A stretch of 32,119 nucleotides of DNA, taken from positions 1 through 32,119 of the forward strand of contig CADBXF010000020.1 in NCBI GenBank assembly GCA_902798585.1, given 5' to 3'. Source of the DNA: an uncultured Lachnospiraceae bacterium. GTDB taxonomy: Bacteria; Bacillota; Clostridia; Lachnospirales; Lachnospiraceae. Every line of letters begins with the position of its first letter. Positions within the stretch are counted from its first letter, which is position 1. The translations under genes were made by a program, and so were the position numbers. Shown piece by piece: positions 1 through 7,603 of this stretch. The notes beneath the pieces are model-generated. The model saw only the letters and a list, made by a program, of their open reading frames with translations. It did no database searches and was not told the DNA's origin.

Positions 1-368
1 AAGGGCGGCAGACCGAGTATGCGGCAGCGGTCCCGCAAAAACGGAAGATCGAAGGTGGTACCGTTGAAATGCACCAGCCGGCGGTTGCATGGGAGGGACT
101 CGAAAAATCCGGTAAGCACCGCGGTCTCCTCGCCGGGACCTTCGGCAAACCATTGGCGGAACAAAAAGCCGCGCGTCTCGTCGCGCTGCACCGCACCGAT
201 CATGTAGACCGGAGCGGAAAGGGCCTGAAGTCCGCAGGTTTCAATGTCAAAAAAACAGGGCTCGGCGCCGTCGCCCGGGAAAAAGCGCGGGTCGCCGAGC
301 ATATGGGAAAGCACTCGCAGCGTCTCATCCGGGAGAAGTTCCGCGAGGGGTTGCTCGATGTATCTCAT
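1..368 (-). CDS. YprB-like RNase H-fold 3'-5' exonuclease domain protein (5' part only)
   Basis: Partial gene read leftwards, starting at the ATG at 368 and running off the window edge after about 122 codons. The start is supported by an AAGGAGG ribosome site 4-10 bases upstream. The visible protein has an FDIET motif (Asp41, Glu43) and, about 60 residues later, a HFNGTTFDLPFL segment with Asp107. These match the ExoI and ExoII motifs of DnaQ-like/RNase H-fold exonucleases, and the short spacing and sequence look most like the YprB ribonuclease-H-like domain family of Firmicutes. That family is presumed to cleave nucleic acid in a metal-dependent way, but its substrate is not known to me. The third catalytic motif would lie beyond the edge, so activity cannot be judged. 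It is divergent from ruvA, which also suggests a nucleic-acid role, though weakly. Confidence 0.75.
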   Translation of the reverse strand, partial: MRYIEQPLAELLPDETLRVLSHMLGDPRFFPGDGAEPCFFDIETCGLQALSAPVYMIGAVQRDETRGFLFRQWFAEGPGEETAVLTGFFESLPCNRRLVHFNGTTFDLPFLRDRCRILGLPP

Positions 369-390
369 GACAGCCTCCTTATACGACATA

Positions 391-419
391 ATAGTAACAG
401 AGAATCTGCCGTAATTCAA
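391..419 (-). promoter_or_regulatory. Sigma-A promoter for the YprB-like gene
   Basis: On the - strand TTGAAT (414-419) and TACTAT (391-396) are separated by 17 bases, and TGT precedes the -10, giving an extended -10. It ends about 23 bases upstream of the start codon, leaving just enough room for the AAGGAGG site. Confidence 0.65.
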
Positions 420-460
420 ACATTTTCCGTAAGAAAACAGGTGCTTTTCGTCGCGTAATA

Positions 461-469
461 TGGTATACT
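461..469 (+). promoter_or_regulatory. Extended -10 promoter for ruvA
   Basis: TGG-TATACT is a good extended -10 element 42 bases before the ruvA start. No convincing -35 box is present at 17 bases (GTGCTT), which extended -10 promoters tolerate. Confidence 0.55.
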
Positions 470-511
470 TTTTTCAGACTGGAAATCTTTCGCAGGTGAG
501 GTGCAAAAGCA

Positions 512-1120
512 ATGATCGGAATGCTCGACGGCACATTGGAATACAGGGACTCGACAAGCGCGTTGATTCTCGCGGGAGGCGTCGGCTTTGAAGTGATGAT
601 GCCCGCGTCGGAGCTTATGTCGCTGCCGCCGGTCGGCACACAGCTGCGGGTTTACACCCATTTGATTGTCAATGAAAATACCGGCGTTTCTCTTGTCGGT
701 TTTCGCGAACGCGAGGCGCTTTCCATGTTTCGGATGCTGATTACCGTAAGCGGAATCGGGCCGAAGGCAGCGCTCGGAATTCTCGGCGTGATGGCGCCGA
801 ACGATCTGTCTCTTGCGATTATGACGGGGGACGAGGCGACGATTGCGAAAGCACCGGGAATCGGCAAGAAGACAGCGGCGAAGCTCGTTCTGGAGTTGAA
901 GGACAAGATGGATTGGCAGTCGATGGCGGGCGGCGATATCGCTGTCGCATCGGTTGCGGCTCCGGTCACCGGCGGAAACCAGGCCGCCGCGGAGGCGATT
1001 GAAGCGCTGATGGCGCTCGGTTATTCCCGCTCCGATGCGTCGAAGGCAGTTTCCAAGGTGGAGCATGCGGAGCAGCTGGATGCGGATGATATTCTCTCAC
1101 GAAGCCTGCGGTATCTGTAG
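512..1120 (+). CDS. ruvA: Holliday junction branch migration protein RuvA
   Basis: The 202-residue product is full length for RuvA. It opens with the family's typical MIGMLDGTLEY OB-fold start and keeps the paired helix-hairpin-helix region (SGIGPKAALGIL near residue 77 and APGIGKKTAAKLV near residue 112) that grips the minor groove of the junction. The C-terminal small domain (LMALGYSRSDASKAV) is the part that contacts RuvB. RuvA tetramers hold a Holliday junction in a square-planar form and load RuvB rings for branch migration in recombinational repair. ruvB follows 82 bases downstream, so the two are very likely cotranscribed from the extended -10 promoter upstream. Nothing is unusual in the sequence. 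Confidence 0.97.
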   Translation: MIGMLDGTLEYRDSTSALILAGGVGFEVMMPASELMSLPPVGTQLRVYTHLIVNENTGVSLVGFREREALSMFRMLITVSGIGPKAALGILGVMAPNDLSLAIMTGDEATIAKAPGIGKKTAAKLVLELKDKMDWQSMAGGDIAVASVAAPVTGGNQAAAEAIEALMALGYSRSDASKAVSKVEHAEQLDADDILSRSLRYL

Positions 1121-1202
1121 GAATACATTTTTCGCGGAATCCGAAGAACGCCGTTTGGGCGGCGCGGCAGCTGCAATATGAGGAAATGACAGGGACGGGA
1201 CT

Positions 1203-2204
1203 ATGGCGAAACGAATCACGACAACGGAAGAGACGGCAGAAGACATCCGGCTGGAAGGATCGCTTCGACCGCAGTATTTATCGGAATATATCGGACAGAC
1301 GAAGGTGAAGAGCACAATGAAGGTGTACATCGACGCGGCGAAGAAGCGCGGCGAGGCGCTGGACCATGTGCTGTTGTTCGGACCTCCGGGACTCGGCAAG
1401 ACGACCCTTGCGAACATTATTGCCAATGAGATGGGGGTTAACCTTCGGCAGACCTCCGGACCGGCGATTGACAAGCCGGGCGATATGGCGGCGATTTTGA
1501 GCAAACTGCAGCCGAACGACATTCTCTTCATCGATGAGATTCACCGCCTGAACCGTCAGGTGGAGGAACTTCTCTACTCGGCGATGGAGGACTTCGGCGT
1601 CGATATTATCATCGGCTCCGGACCGGCGGCGAAGCCCGTGAGACTCAAGCTTCCGAAGTTTACGCTGGTCGGCGCGACGACGCGCGCGGGCATGCTTACG
1701 GCGCCTCTTCGGGACCGCTTCGGCGTTGTGGACCGCCTGGAGTTTTACTCGGTTGCGGATCTTTCGCTGATTGTGCGGCATTCGGCAAGAGTTCTGGGTG
1801 TGGAGATCGACGAGGAGGGCGCGGAGGAGATTGCGCGCCGTTCCCGCGGGACGCCGCGACTCGCCAACCGGCTGTTAAAGCGGGTGCGCGATTATGCGCA
1901 GGTTTTGGGCGACGGCACCATCCATACGGACATCGCGCGCAAAGCGCTTGACACGCTCGAGGTTGACCGCCTCGGACTCGATGCAATCGACCGGGCGATT
2001 CTCACGGCGATGATTACGAAGTTCCAGGGAAGACCGGTCGGAACCGCAGCGGTTGCAACTACCATCGGTGAGGATCAGGAGACGGTGGAGGAAGTATACG
2101 AGCCGTACCTCGTGCAGACCGGATTGATTGTGCGCACGCCGCGAGGCCGCATGGTGACCGCGGAGGCGTACGAGCATCTCGGAATACCGATGCCCGAAAA
2201 ATGA
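1203..2204 (+). CDS. ruvB: Holliday junction branch migration ATPase RuvB
   Basis: The 333-residue AAA+ ATPase has Walker [10 protein letters not shown] (residues 60-68), Walker B with DEIH (111-114), a sensor-like GATTRAGML segment and LRDRFG arginine-finger region, and the C-terminal winged helix ending in [16 protein letters not shown]. These are all hallmark RuvB segments, and the length is normal. RuvB hexamers pump DNA through the RuvA-bound junction using ATP. The start ATG follows a GGGACGGG stretch. There is no recognisable ruvC in the window, as is usual in Firmicutes, where RecU takes that role. Confidence 0.98.
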   Translation: MAKRITTTEETAEDIRLEGSLRPQYLSEYIGQTKVKSTMKVYIDAAKKRGEALDHVLLFGPPGLGKTTLANIIANEMGVNLRQTSGPAIDKPGDMAAILSKLQPNDILFIDEIHRLNRQVEELLYSAMEDFGVDIIIGSGPAAKPVRLKLPKFTLVGATTRAGMLTAPLRDRFGVVDRLEFYSVADLSLIVRHSARVLGVEIDEEGAEEIARRSRGTPRLANRLLKRVRDYAQVLGDGTIHTDIARKALDTLEVDRLGLDAIDRAILTAMITKFQGRPVGTAAVATTIGEDQETVEEVYEPYLVQTGLIVRTPRGRMVTAEAYEHLGIPMPEK

Positions 2205-2331
2205 TTTGCTGACGATATGATGCGGACCGGACGGACGACCGAAGAACCGGTTCGGCGGAACGACAAGCATAACACCGCTGCCGGCGTGCAGCGCGTGTGA
2301 TGATATATGAGGAGAAAGAGAGGGTTCTACG

Positions 2332-2748
2332 ATGCAGAAGCGAACGGAAGCGGAAGTAATCATCAACGGAAAGCGGTATCGGATTGCCGGAATCGAGGAG
2401 GAAGAGTACCTTCAGAAGATTGCGACTTACCTAAACAGCAAGTACGCTGCGATGAAGGAAGCCAAGGGCTACAAGACCATGGATTTCGACATGAAGCAGG
2501 CGCTTGTGCTGATCAATGTCGCGGACGACTATCTCAAATGCCGGCAGCAGCTTGCGGACAAGCAGTCGGAGGTGGAAAACCGCGACACCGACATTTTCAA
2601 CATGAAACACGACATGCTCTCCGACCGGTCGCGCATCAAGGAACTCGAGGATCGCATAGAGCAATTGAAGGAAGCGCAGCTGGAGGATCAGAAGAAGATT
2701 GTCCGGCTGGAGACAGAGCTTTCGACTTATCGTAAACATCGCAGCTGA
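2332..2748 (+). CDS. zapA: Cell division protein ZapA
   Basis: The 138-residue protein has the ZapA N-terminal pattern, beginning with a short beta segment (EVIINGKRYRIAG), then the helix with YLQKIATYLNSKY and the ALVLINVADDYLK segment. A long charged coiled coil (about residues 70-135) follows. ZapA binds FtsZ and bundles protofilaments at the Z ring. The coiled coil is longer than in short ZapA proteins but ordinary for Clostridia. A GAGAGGG ribosome site lies 7 bases upstream of the ATG. It is the third gene of the ruvA-ruvB group and is followed by a strong terminator. An overlapping out-of-frame reading frame (2307-2735) is not coding. Confidence 0.88.
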   Translation: MQKRTEAEVIINGKRYRIAGIEEEEYLQKIATYLNSKYAAMKEAKGYKTMDFDMKQALVLINVADDYLKCRQQLADKQSEVENRDTDIFNMKHDMLSDRSRIKELEDRIEQLKEAQLEDQKKIVRLETELSTYRKHRS

Positions 2749-2794
2749 TACAGCGGGGTTATGCCGATTGCTGTACCGGAGGGCGCGTGCAAAG

Positions 2795-2822
2795 AAGCGG
2801 ATACAGCGATATCCGCTTTTTT
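2795..2822 (+). terminator. Rho-independent terminator after zapA
   Basis: A perfect 9-bp stem (AAGCGGATA / TATCCGCTT) with a 6-base loop is followed directly by a run of six T. It closes the ruvA-ruvB-zapA unit. Confidence 0.9.
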
Positions 2823-2848
2823 GAAACCTGTCTGCGACAAATTATACT
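2821..2848 (+). promoter_or_regulatory. Sigma-A promoter for the U32 peptidase gene
   Basis: TTGAAA (2821-2826) and TATACT (2843-2848) are spaced by 16 bases. The -35 box begins inside the T-run of the preceding terminator, so the two signals share bases. The gene starts 18 bases after the -10, giving a very short leader. Confidence 0.7.
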
Positions 2849-2866
2849 GACACAAAGGACGAGGTC

Positions 2867-5557
2867 ATGACGAAACGCGGAGGCACAATTGAACTGCTCG
2901 CACCGGCGGGATCCTACGAGGCTCTCGGCGCCGTTACGGAAGCCGGATGCGATGCCGTATATATCGGCGGCTCCCGCTTCGGCGCACGCGCTTATGCGGA
3001 CAATCCCGAGGAGGAGTTGCTTCTGCGGGGAATTGACGAAGCGCACCTCCGCGGTGTCAAAGTATATCTCACGGTCAATACCGTATTGAAAAATGAGGAG
3101 CTTTCGGAGCTTCGAAGCTACCTGCTGCCGTATTACGAGGTCGGTCTGGACGCTGTGATTGTGCAGGATTACGGGGTGATGATGCGCATCGCGGAATGGT
3201 TTCCGGATCTCGCAATCCACGCCAGCACGCAGATGACGATTACGCACGCAAGCGCTGCGTCGATTCTGCCTCCGCAGGTCACGAGAATCGTCCCTGCGCG
3301 GGAATTGTCGCTTCGCGAGATTGCGGCGATGGCGAAGGGAACGGACCTTGAGCTGGAGGTGTTTGCGCATGGTGCGTTATGCTATTGTTATTCCGGCGCA
3401 TGCCTGATGTCCTCACTGGCCGGCGGGCGAAGCGGTAATCGCGGACGGTGCGCCCAGCCGTGCAGGAAGCGCTACCGCTATGTCGAAACAATGCGAAACG
3501 GTGCGCTGGTGTCTGAGGCGGGGGAAGACGGCACACAGGGCTTTTTGCTCAGTCCGAAGGACCAGTGCCTCCTTCCGCACCTGCATGAGCTGCTCGATGT
3601 CGGAGTCGATTCGCTGAAGCTTGAGGGACGCATGAAGAAGCCGGAGTATGCGGCCGGCGTGACAGCGGTTTACCGGCGATGGCTCGACCGCTATGAGGAG
3701 CTCGGCCCGAAAGCGTACGCGGAGTATCTGGCGGTACATGCGAAGGAGTGTGCCGACGATGTCGGTTTGCTGGCGGAACTGTATAACCGCGGCGGATTTT
3801 GCGGCGGATATGTATTTGATACAAAGGGGCGCGGCATGTTGTGCACCGAGCGCCCGAATCATACCGGTGTTCTTGTCGGCAAGGCGGCCGTCACGGATCA
3901 GGGGCGTCTCGCTGCCGTCGTAAAATATCGTGAGGAAATCGGGCCGGAGGAAGTGCTTGAGCTTCGGACCGCGGAAAATACGGTGTGCGGCGAGATTACG
4001 ACGCCGAAGGATATGACGAGGTTTGACCCGGCCCGGCCGGTCATGCTCCGACGGGAGGCATTTTCCGGGGCGATTCCGAAGACGGTCGATGTGTATCGCA
4101 CGAAAAATGAAACCCTGCTTTCGGAGATACGCGACACCTTTTTGAAGACGCGGAAGGACATTCCGGTCATCGGGTCGCTTCGCGCGGTATTGGGAGAACC
4201 GCTGCAGCTCACCGTGACCGATGCTGTGGGGAAGGCCTGCGTGACCGTGACAGGAGACTGCCCGGATGCGGCACAGCTTGCACCGGTGACGCCGGAGCAG
4301 GTGATGCGGAGCCTCCGCAAGACCGGAGGTTCGGGGTATACCTGGGAGGAGCTCTCCGTCGATGTGGGAGACAATGTGTTCCTGCCGGTTTCCAAGCTTA
4401 ACGAGCTGCGGCGGGAAGCGCTTGCGGCATATGAGAGAGCGGTTTTGATAAATTTCCGGAAAGCAACCCCCGAGTGGGCCGGACAATATGATTATGAAAC
4501 CTTGTCGGAGAACGGGATGACCGTTCCTTTGGAGGAAACTGCAGAATACGGTTCCGCGGATATCGGCGACTGCAATCCGGTTTCGGAGGCGGGGGACAGA
4601 GCTTTCGCGGAATCCGGTCAAACCGGGAGCAACCGGACGGCGGTCGCAGAGGAACCGGGCGATACGGACAATGCGGATGCTGCCTTGGATTTGCTGCCGG
4701 AGGAGCCCGTCGAAGGGCTGCGCTGTGCAGTTACGGTTGCAACTCCGGAACAGACGGAGGCTGTGCTCCGGCATCGGCTTGTCACGGATCTGTGGATCGA
4801 TATGGAAGGAATGTACGACGCCTGCCTTGCCATTGTGGGCGCGGAGCTCAGCTGCGGCTCGGGCCGGGAAGTTCCTATCGGACTTGTGCTGCCGCGCGTG
4901 AGCAAAGGCGACAATCACAGGGCTGGCGTCGCGGAGATTGACCGCATGCTTGCCGATACGACGGTTCGAACAATCGTTGTCAGAACACCGGACCAGCTTG
5001 CGGAGATTCCGCATTGGGAGAAGATCTGCGGGGAAGCGACATTTTACGCGGACGCAACGCTGTACATATGCAACGATACGGCAGCGGATTTTCTGCGCAC
5101 GGCCGGAGTTGCGGCCGGGACTTTGTCTCCGGAGCTTCGCCGAAGCGAGGTTTCGCGGCATATGGCGGAAAATGCATGGGCTGTTGTGTATGAGCGCAGT
5201 GTGTTGATGGTTTCGGAACAGTGCCCGCATCGCACGGTGTATGGCTGTCGGAAGCGGGGAACGGAGCCGTTCGGGATGCTTACGGATGCGGAGGGCAATG
5301 CAATGCCGGTCCGCGGCGTATGCAGATATTGCCATTCGCTTATTTATAATGCACATGTGACATCGCTTCTCACGGTTCTTGCGGAAGTGATGCAGAAGGA
5401 ACCCTGCGGAATCCGCGTGAACCTGACCTGCGAGACGAGACGGGAATCCGAGCTGATTCTTCGCACACTGGCGGCGGCAGTTGCCGGCAATCCGGTCGCG
5501 GAGCCGCTTGCGGGATACCGCTATACGAAGGGACATTGGAAGCGCGGCGTGATGTAA
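2867..5557 (+). CDS. Peptidase U32 family protein (long form, with C-terminal DUF3656-type region)
   Basis: The 896-residue protein starts with the U32 signature ELLAPAGSYEALGAVTEAGCDAVYIGG and carries the conserved Cys cluster region around residue 170-200 (CYCYSGACLMSS, GRCAQPCRKRY). It later has a family-typical segment LLPHLHELLDVGVDSLKLEGRMK. U32 proteins were named from collagenase-type activity, but several members are now known as prephenate-dependent RNA hydroxylases (RlhA, TrhP), so this one may modify RNA rather than cleave protein. The long C-terminal half matches the long clostridial form, ends near a CRYCHSLIYNAHV segment with further Cys residues, and is separated by an acidic low-complexity linker at about residues 548-610. 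The start follows AAAGGACGAGG. Confidence 0.88.
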   Translation: MTKRGGTIELLAPAGSYEALGAVTEAGCDAVYIGGSRFGARAYADNPEEELLLRGIDEAHLRGVKVYLTVNTVLKNEELSELRSYLLPYYEVGLDAVIVQDYGVMMRIAEWFPDLAIHASTQMTITHASAASILPPQVTRIVPARELSLREIAAMAKGTDLELEVFAHGALCYCYSGACLMSSLAGGRSGNRGRCAQPCRKRYRYVETMRNGALVSEAGEDGTQGFLLSPKDQCLLPHLHELLDVGVDSLKLEGRMKKPEYAAGVTAVYRRWLDRYEELGPKAYAEYLAVHAKECADDVGLLAELYNRGGFCGGYVFDTKGRGMLCTERPNHTGVLVGKAAVTDQGRLAAVVKYREEIGPEEVLELRTAENTVCGEITTPKDMTRFDPARPVMLRREAFSGAIPKTVDVYRTKNETLLSEIRDTFLKTRKDIPVIGSLRAVLGEPLQLTVTDAVGKACVTVTGDCPDAAQLAPVTPEQVMRSLRKTGGSGYTWEELSVDVGDNVFLPVSKLNELRREALAAYERAVLINFRKATPEWAGQYDYETLSENGMTVPLEETAEYGSADIGDCNPVSEAGDRAFAESGQTGSNRTAVAEEPGDTDNADAALDLLPEEPVEGLRCAVTVATPEQTEAVLRHRLVTDLWIDMEGMYDACLAIVGAELSCGSGREVPIGLVLPRVSKGDNHRAGVAEIDRMLADTTVRTIVVRTPDQLAEIPHWEKICGEATFYADATLYICNDTAADFLRTAGVAAGTLSPELRRSEVSRHMAENAWAVVYERSVLMVSEQCPHRTVYGCRKRGTEPFGMLTDAEGNAMPVRGVCRYCHSLIYNAHVTSLLTVLAEVMQKEPCGIRVNLTCETRRESELILRTLAAAVAGNPVAEPLAGYRYTKGHWKRGVM

Positions 5558-5597
5558 GGAAGGTCCTGCTTGAAAATGACGGCGGAAAGGAGCAATT

Positions 5598-6086
5598 ATG
5601 GGCGAATTGTTGGAACGGGCCATTGCCATTGCGCGCGACGCGCACGAGGGACAGACGGACAAAGCGAACCGCCCGTATTTTCTGCATCCGGAGGCGGTGG
5701 CGGGCTTCGTCGACACCGAGGAGGAGAAGATTGTTGCTTATCTCCACGATGTGATGGAGGATCATCCGGACTACATGACGGTCGCCGAGTTCCGCGGGAT
5801 TTTCGGTGACGCCGTGACCGACGCGCTCCTTCTTCTTCGCCATGACCGCGATGACTCCTACGCCGAATATATTGAAAAGATTCGCTGTTCCGGCAACCGT
5901 CTTGCCATCCGGGTCAAAATCGCAGACCTGCGGCACAACATGGATGTCTCCCGCGGCATCACGATTGCGGACGCCAGAGAGCGCGAGCTGTTTTATCTCC
6001 GCCGCAACGAGAAAGTACAGTCCTGCTACATGCCGGCATTTCACATTCTGAGTGAGCGATTGCGGGCCATCGACGAACGAGTGTGA
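5598..6086 (+). CDS. HD-domain phosphohydrolase (RelA/SpoT-type HD domain, stand-alone)
   Basis: The 162-residue protein is essentially one HD domain. It contains an early His (AHEGQ), HPEAV, the LHDVMED doublet typical of HD metal binding, and RVKIADLRHNMD. That last segment closely resembles the KLADRLHNMR-type motif of the hydrolase domain in RelA/SpoT. No synthetase, TGS or ACT domain follows, so it resembles small alarmone hydrolases or related (p)ppGpp-like nucleotide hydrolases, but the substrate cannot be fixed from the sequence. It sits 40 bases after the U32 gene with an AAAGGAG ribosome site and is probably cotranscribed with it. Confidence 0.78.
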   Translation: MGELLERAIAIARDAHEGQTDKANRPYFLHPEAVAGFVDTEEEKIVAYLHDVMEDHPDYMTVAEFRGIFGDAVTDALLLLRHDRDDSYAEYIEKIRCSGNRLAIRVKIADLRHNMDVSRGITIADARERELFYLRRNEKVQSCYMPAFHILSERLRAIDERV

Positions 6087-6100
6087 GGTAAGCCGGGATT

Positions 6101-6116
6101 GCAGGATATATCCTGC
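6101..6116. promoter_or_regulatory. Perfect 16-bp palindrome, operator-like
   Basis: GCAGGATATATCCTGC is its own reverse complement. It lies 10 bases upstream of the -35 box of the consensus promoter at 6127, and 14 bases after the HD-domain gene stop. It lacks a loop and T-run, so it suits a dimeric regulator site better than a terminator. The regulator is unknown. Confidence 0.5.
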
Positions 6117-6126
6117 GGATTCCCTG

Positions 6127-6154
6127 TTGACAACCCGGAAATATACAATATAAT
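6127..6154 (+). promoter_or_regulatory. Perfect-consensus sigma-A promoter for the ABC block
   Basis: TTGACA (6127-6132) and TATAAT (6149-6154) are both exact consensus hexamers with a 16-base spacer. The predicted leader to the first gene is about 135 bases. Such a strong core promoter next to a palindrome suggests control by repression. Confidence 0.85.
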
Positions 6155-6295
6155 AGAGTTTGATATTCGTTTGTGTCGTCTGAATTACATGCGATTAAGC
6201 GATAATTTCATGGCTTATGTTATGCTCTTCGCGGGATACATTATAAAAGTCGGAAACTATTCGAGTATCCCGGTAATGTTTAAGCGGGGAAAAAA

Positions 6296-6901
6296 GTGAA
6301 AAAGTATATTTTACTCGGATGTCTGTCCGCAGTTGTCGTGACTGTCGTGATATTGGTGTTGACAACTTTTGCGTTTCCGGTTCGGTGGAGCGTAGACTCT
6401 GCGGAGAATTATAATGTGTATGATGGGTTAATTGATTGGTATATTTTTGAATGGAAGGCCGAAGAAGAAGAGGCACAGTATTTTTTTAAAAACGCAACAG
6501 GCTTTCCTGCGGATGGAGCGAAAAGTTCCGATTACAGACAAATCATACTCTCTTTTCGTTTGGACAGCAGGATTCCCGGGTTGATGGACCGCTTCTTTTT
6601 TCTGCACAGTCCCTGTGTTATGCTTTATGACAGAGAAGCCGTTCCGGACAGGCTGGTGTATTGCAATATTGGGACGAATTTCGGAGGTCAGTTCTCCGAC
6701 TCCCTCGATATGTGCCGCATGACGATGCTGTTTTATGTCGGCGGGATGAGCAAGGAAGAGGCGGAAGAGTACATGAGGAACGGTATCTCCGAGATGGATT
6801 TCCTTCTGATGTATGAACAGGAAGGAGTCGGAAGTCGGGAAAAGAAACTTGAGTTTTCACTCGATGATCTGCCGGACTTTACCGAAAAATACAGATACTG
6901 A
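6296..6901 (+). CDS. Membrane-anchored protein of unknown function, first gene of ABC block
   Basis: I do not recognise this 201-residue protein. It starts at a GTG with a GGGGA ribosome site about 7 bases upstream. Residues about 4-27 form one hydrophobic segment (signal anchor or uncleaved signal), with KK in front, so the remaining 170 residues probably face outside. There is no lipobox with a usable Cys, although a Cys sits at residue 9. The body is acidic, with an EEEEA stretch near residue 57 and an EEAEEYM region. Two of its Cys (C109, C123) could pair outside the cell. It is followed 27 bases later by the ABC ATPase gene, so it is probably an accessory or substrate-sensing partner of that transporter. 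Confidence 0.7.
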   Translation: MKKYILLGCLSAVVVTVVILVLTTFAFPVRWSVDSAENYNVYDGLIDWYIFEWKAEEEEAQYFFKNATGFPADGAKSSDYRQIILSFRLDSRIPGLMDRFFFLHSPCVMLYDREAVPDRLVYCNIGTNFGGQFSDSLDMCRMTMLFYVGGMSKEEAEEYMRNGISEMDFLLMYEQEGVGSREKKLEFSLDDLPDFTEKYRY

Positions 6902-6928
6902 TTGCGGCTTTCTGCGGCGGGGGATGTG

Positions 6929-7603
6929 ATGGCTTTGTTTAAATTGGATGATGTCTGTTGTTTTCTCGGGAATCGAAACAACGGGAAGATGGTTCTTAAG
7001 AATGTAAATCTGTCAATCGAGGATGAGGCCGTTGTAGCTGTTACCGGTCCTTCCGGAGCCGGGAAGAGTACATTGCTGAATGTATTATGCGGGCTGGAAA
7101 AAATCCAATCCGGTACGATTTTGTTCGACGGAATCGACATCGGAGTATTGTCGGAAAATAAGCGTGCAGATTTGCGGCTGAAGCAATTCGGATTTGTATT
7201 TCAGGCATTTAACCTGATTCCGTCGCTGTCCGTGAAGGACAATATTGTCCTTCCGGCTGCGATGTGCCGGGCGAAGATTGAACCGGAGTATTATCGTTCA
7301 GTTCTTGAAATGCTCGGAATTAGCGATTTGACCGGGAAATTGCCGTCACAAATATCCGGCGGAGAGATGCAACGGGTTGCGATAGCGAGAGCAATTATCA
7401 ATCATCCGAAAGTCGTTTTTGCAGATGAACCTACAGGCAATCTGGACAGCGAGAACGGGACCAGAGTGTTCGAATTGTTGCTCCGCTGCGCAAAAGAGTT
7501 TAAGCAGACTTTGATTTTTGCGACACATGATATAAGCAAGGCTCAATTGGCAAATGTTCATGTCGAAGTGTTCGATGGTGTGGTGAAGGTAGATGAAAAC
7601 TGA
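6929..7603 (+). CDS. ABC transporter ATP-binding protein (MacB/LolD-like)
   Basis: The product is 224 residues from the ATG at 6929, which is preceded by a GGGGGA ribosome site; an upstream TTG at 6902 in the same frame lacks one. Visible motifs are Walker A GPSGAGKST, the Q-loop in FVFQAFNLIPSLSV, signature SGGEMQRVAIARA, Walker B VVFADEPTGNLD and the H-loop in FATHD. The Q-loop and D-loop wording (FNLIPSL, DEPTGNLDS) places it with MacB/LolD/FtsE-type ATPases that partner FtsX-fold permeases for mechanotransmission, lipoprotein handling or peptide resistance rather than bulk import. The stop overlaps the permease start by 11 bases, indicating translational coupling. Confidence 0.93.
   Translation: MALFKLDDVCCFLGNRNNGKMVLKNVNLSIEDEAVVAVTGPSGAGKSTLLNVLCGLEKIQSGTILFDGIDIGVLSENKRADLRLKQFGFVFQAFNLIPSLSVKDNIVLPAAMCRAKIEPEYYRSVLEMLGISDLTGKLPSQISGGEMQRVAIARAIINHPKVVFADEPTGNLDSENGTRVFELLLRCAKEFKQTLIFATHDISKAQLANVHVEVFDGVVKVDEN

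Noticed and set aside
1121..1202. Possible terminator between ruvA and ruvB (CGCCG/CGGCG)
   Set aside because: The stem is only 5 bp and lacks a T-run; the genes are likely cotranscribed.
2307..2735. 142-codon frame overlapping zapA
   Set aside because: It overlaps zapA almost entirely in another phase and shows no domain, whereas zapA has family motifs and a ribosome site.
3413..5716. 767-codon open frame on the - strand opposite the U32 gene
   Set aside because: It lies entirely opposite a gene with recognisable family motifs. Its protein is Arg/His/Ala-rich without domains, typical of an antisense shadow in GC-rich DNA.
6099..6299. 66-codon frame before the ABC block, with a possible internal ATG at 6189
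   Set aside because: The longer form crosses the palindrome and promoter. The shorter form has no ribosome site and no clear composition. The GTGA overlap with the next gene is weak support only.
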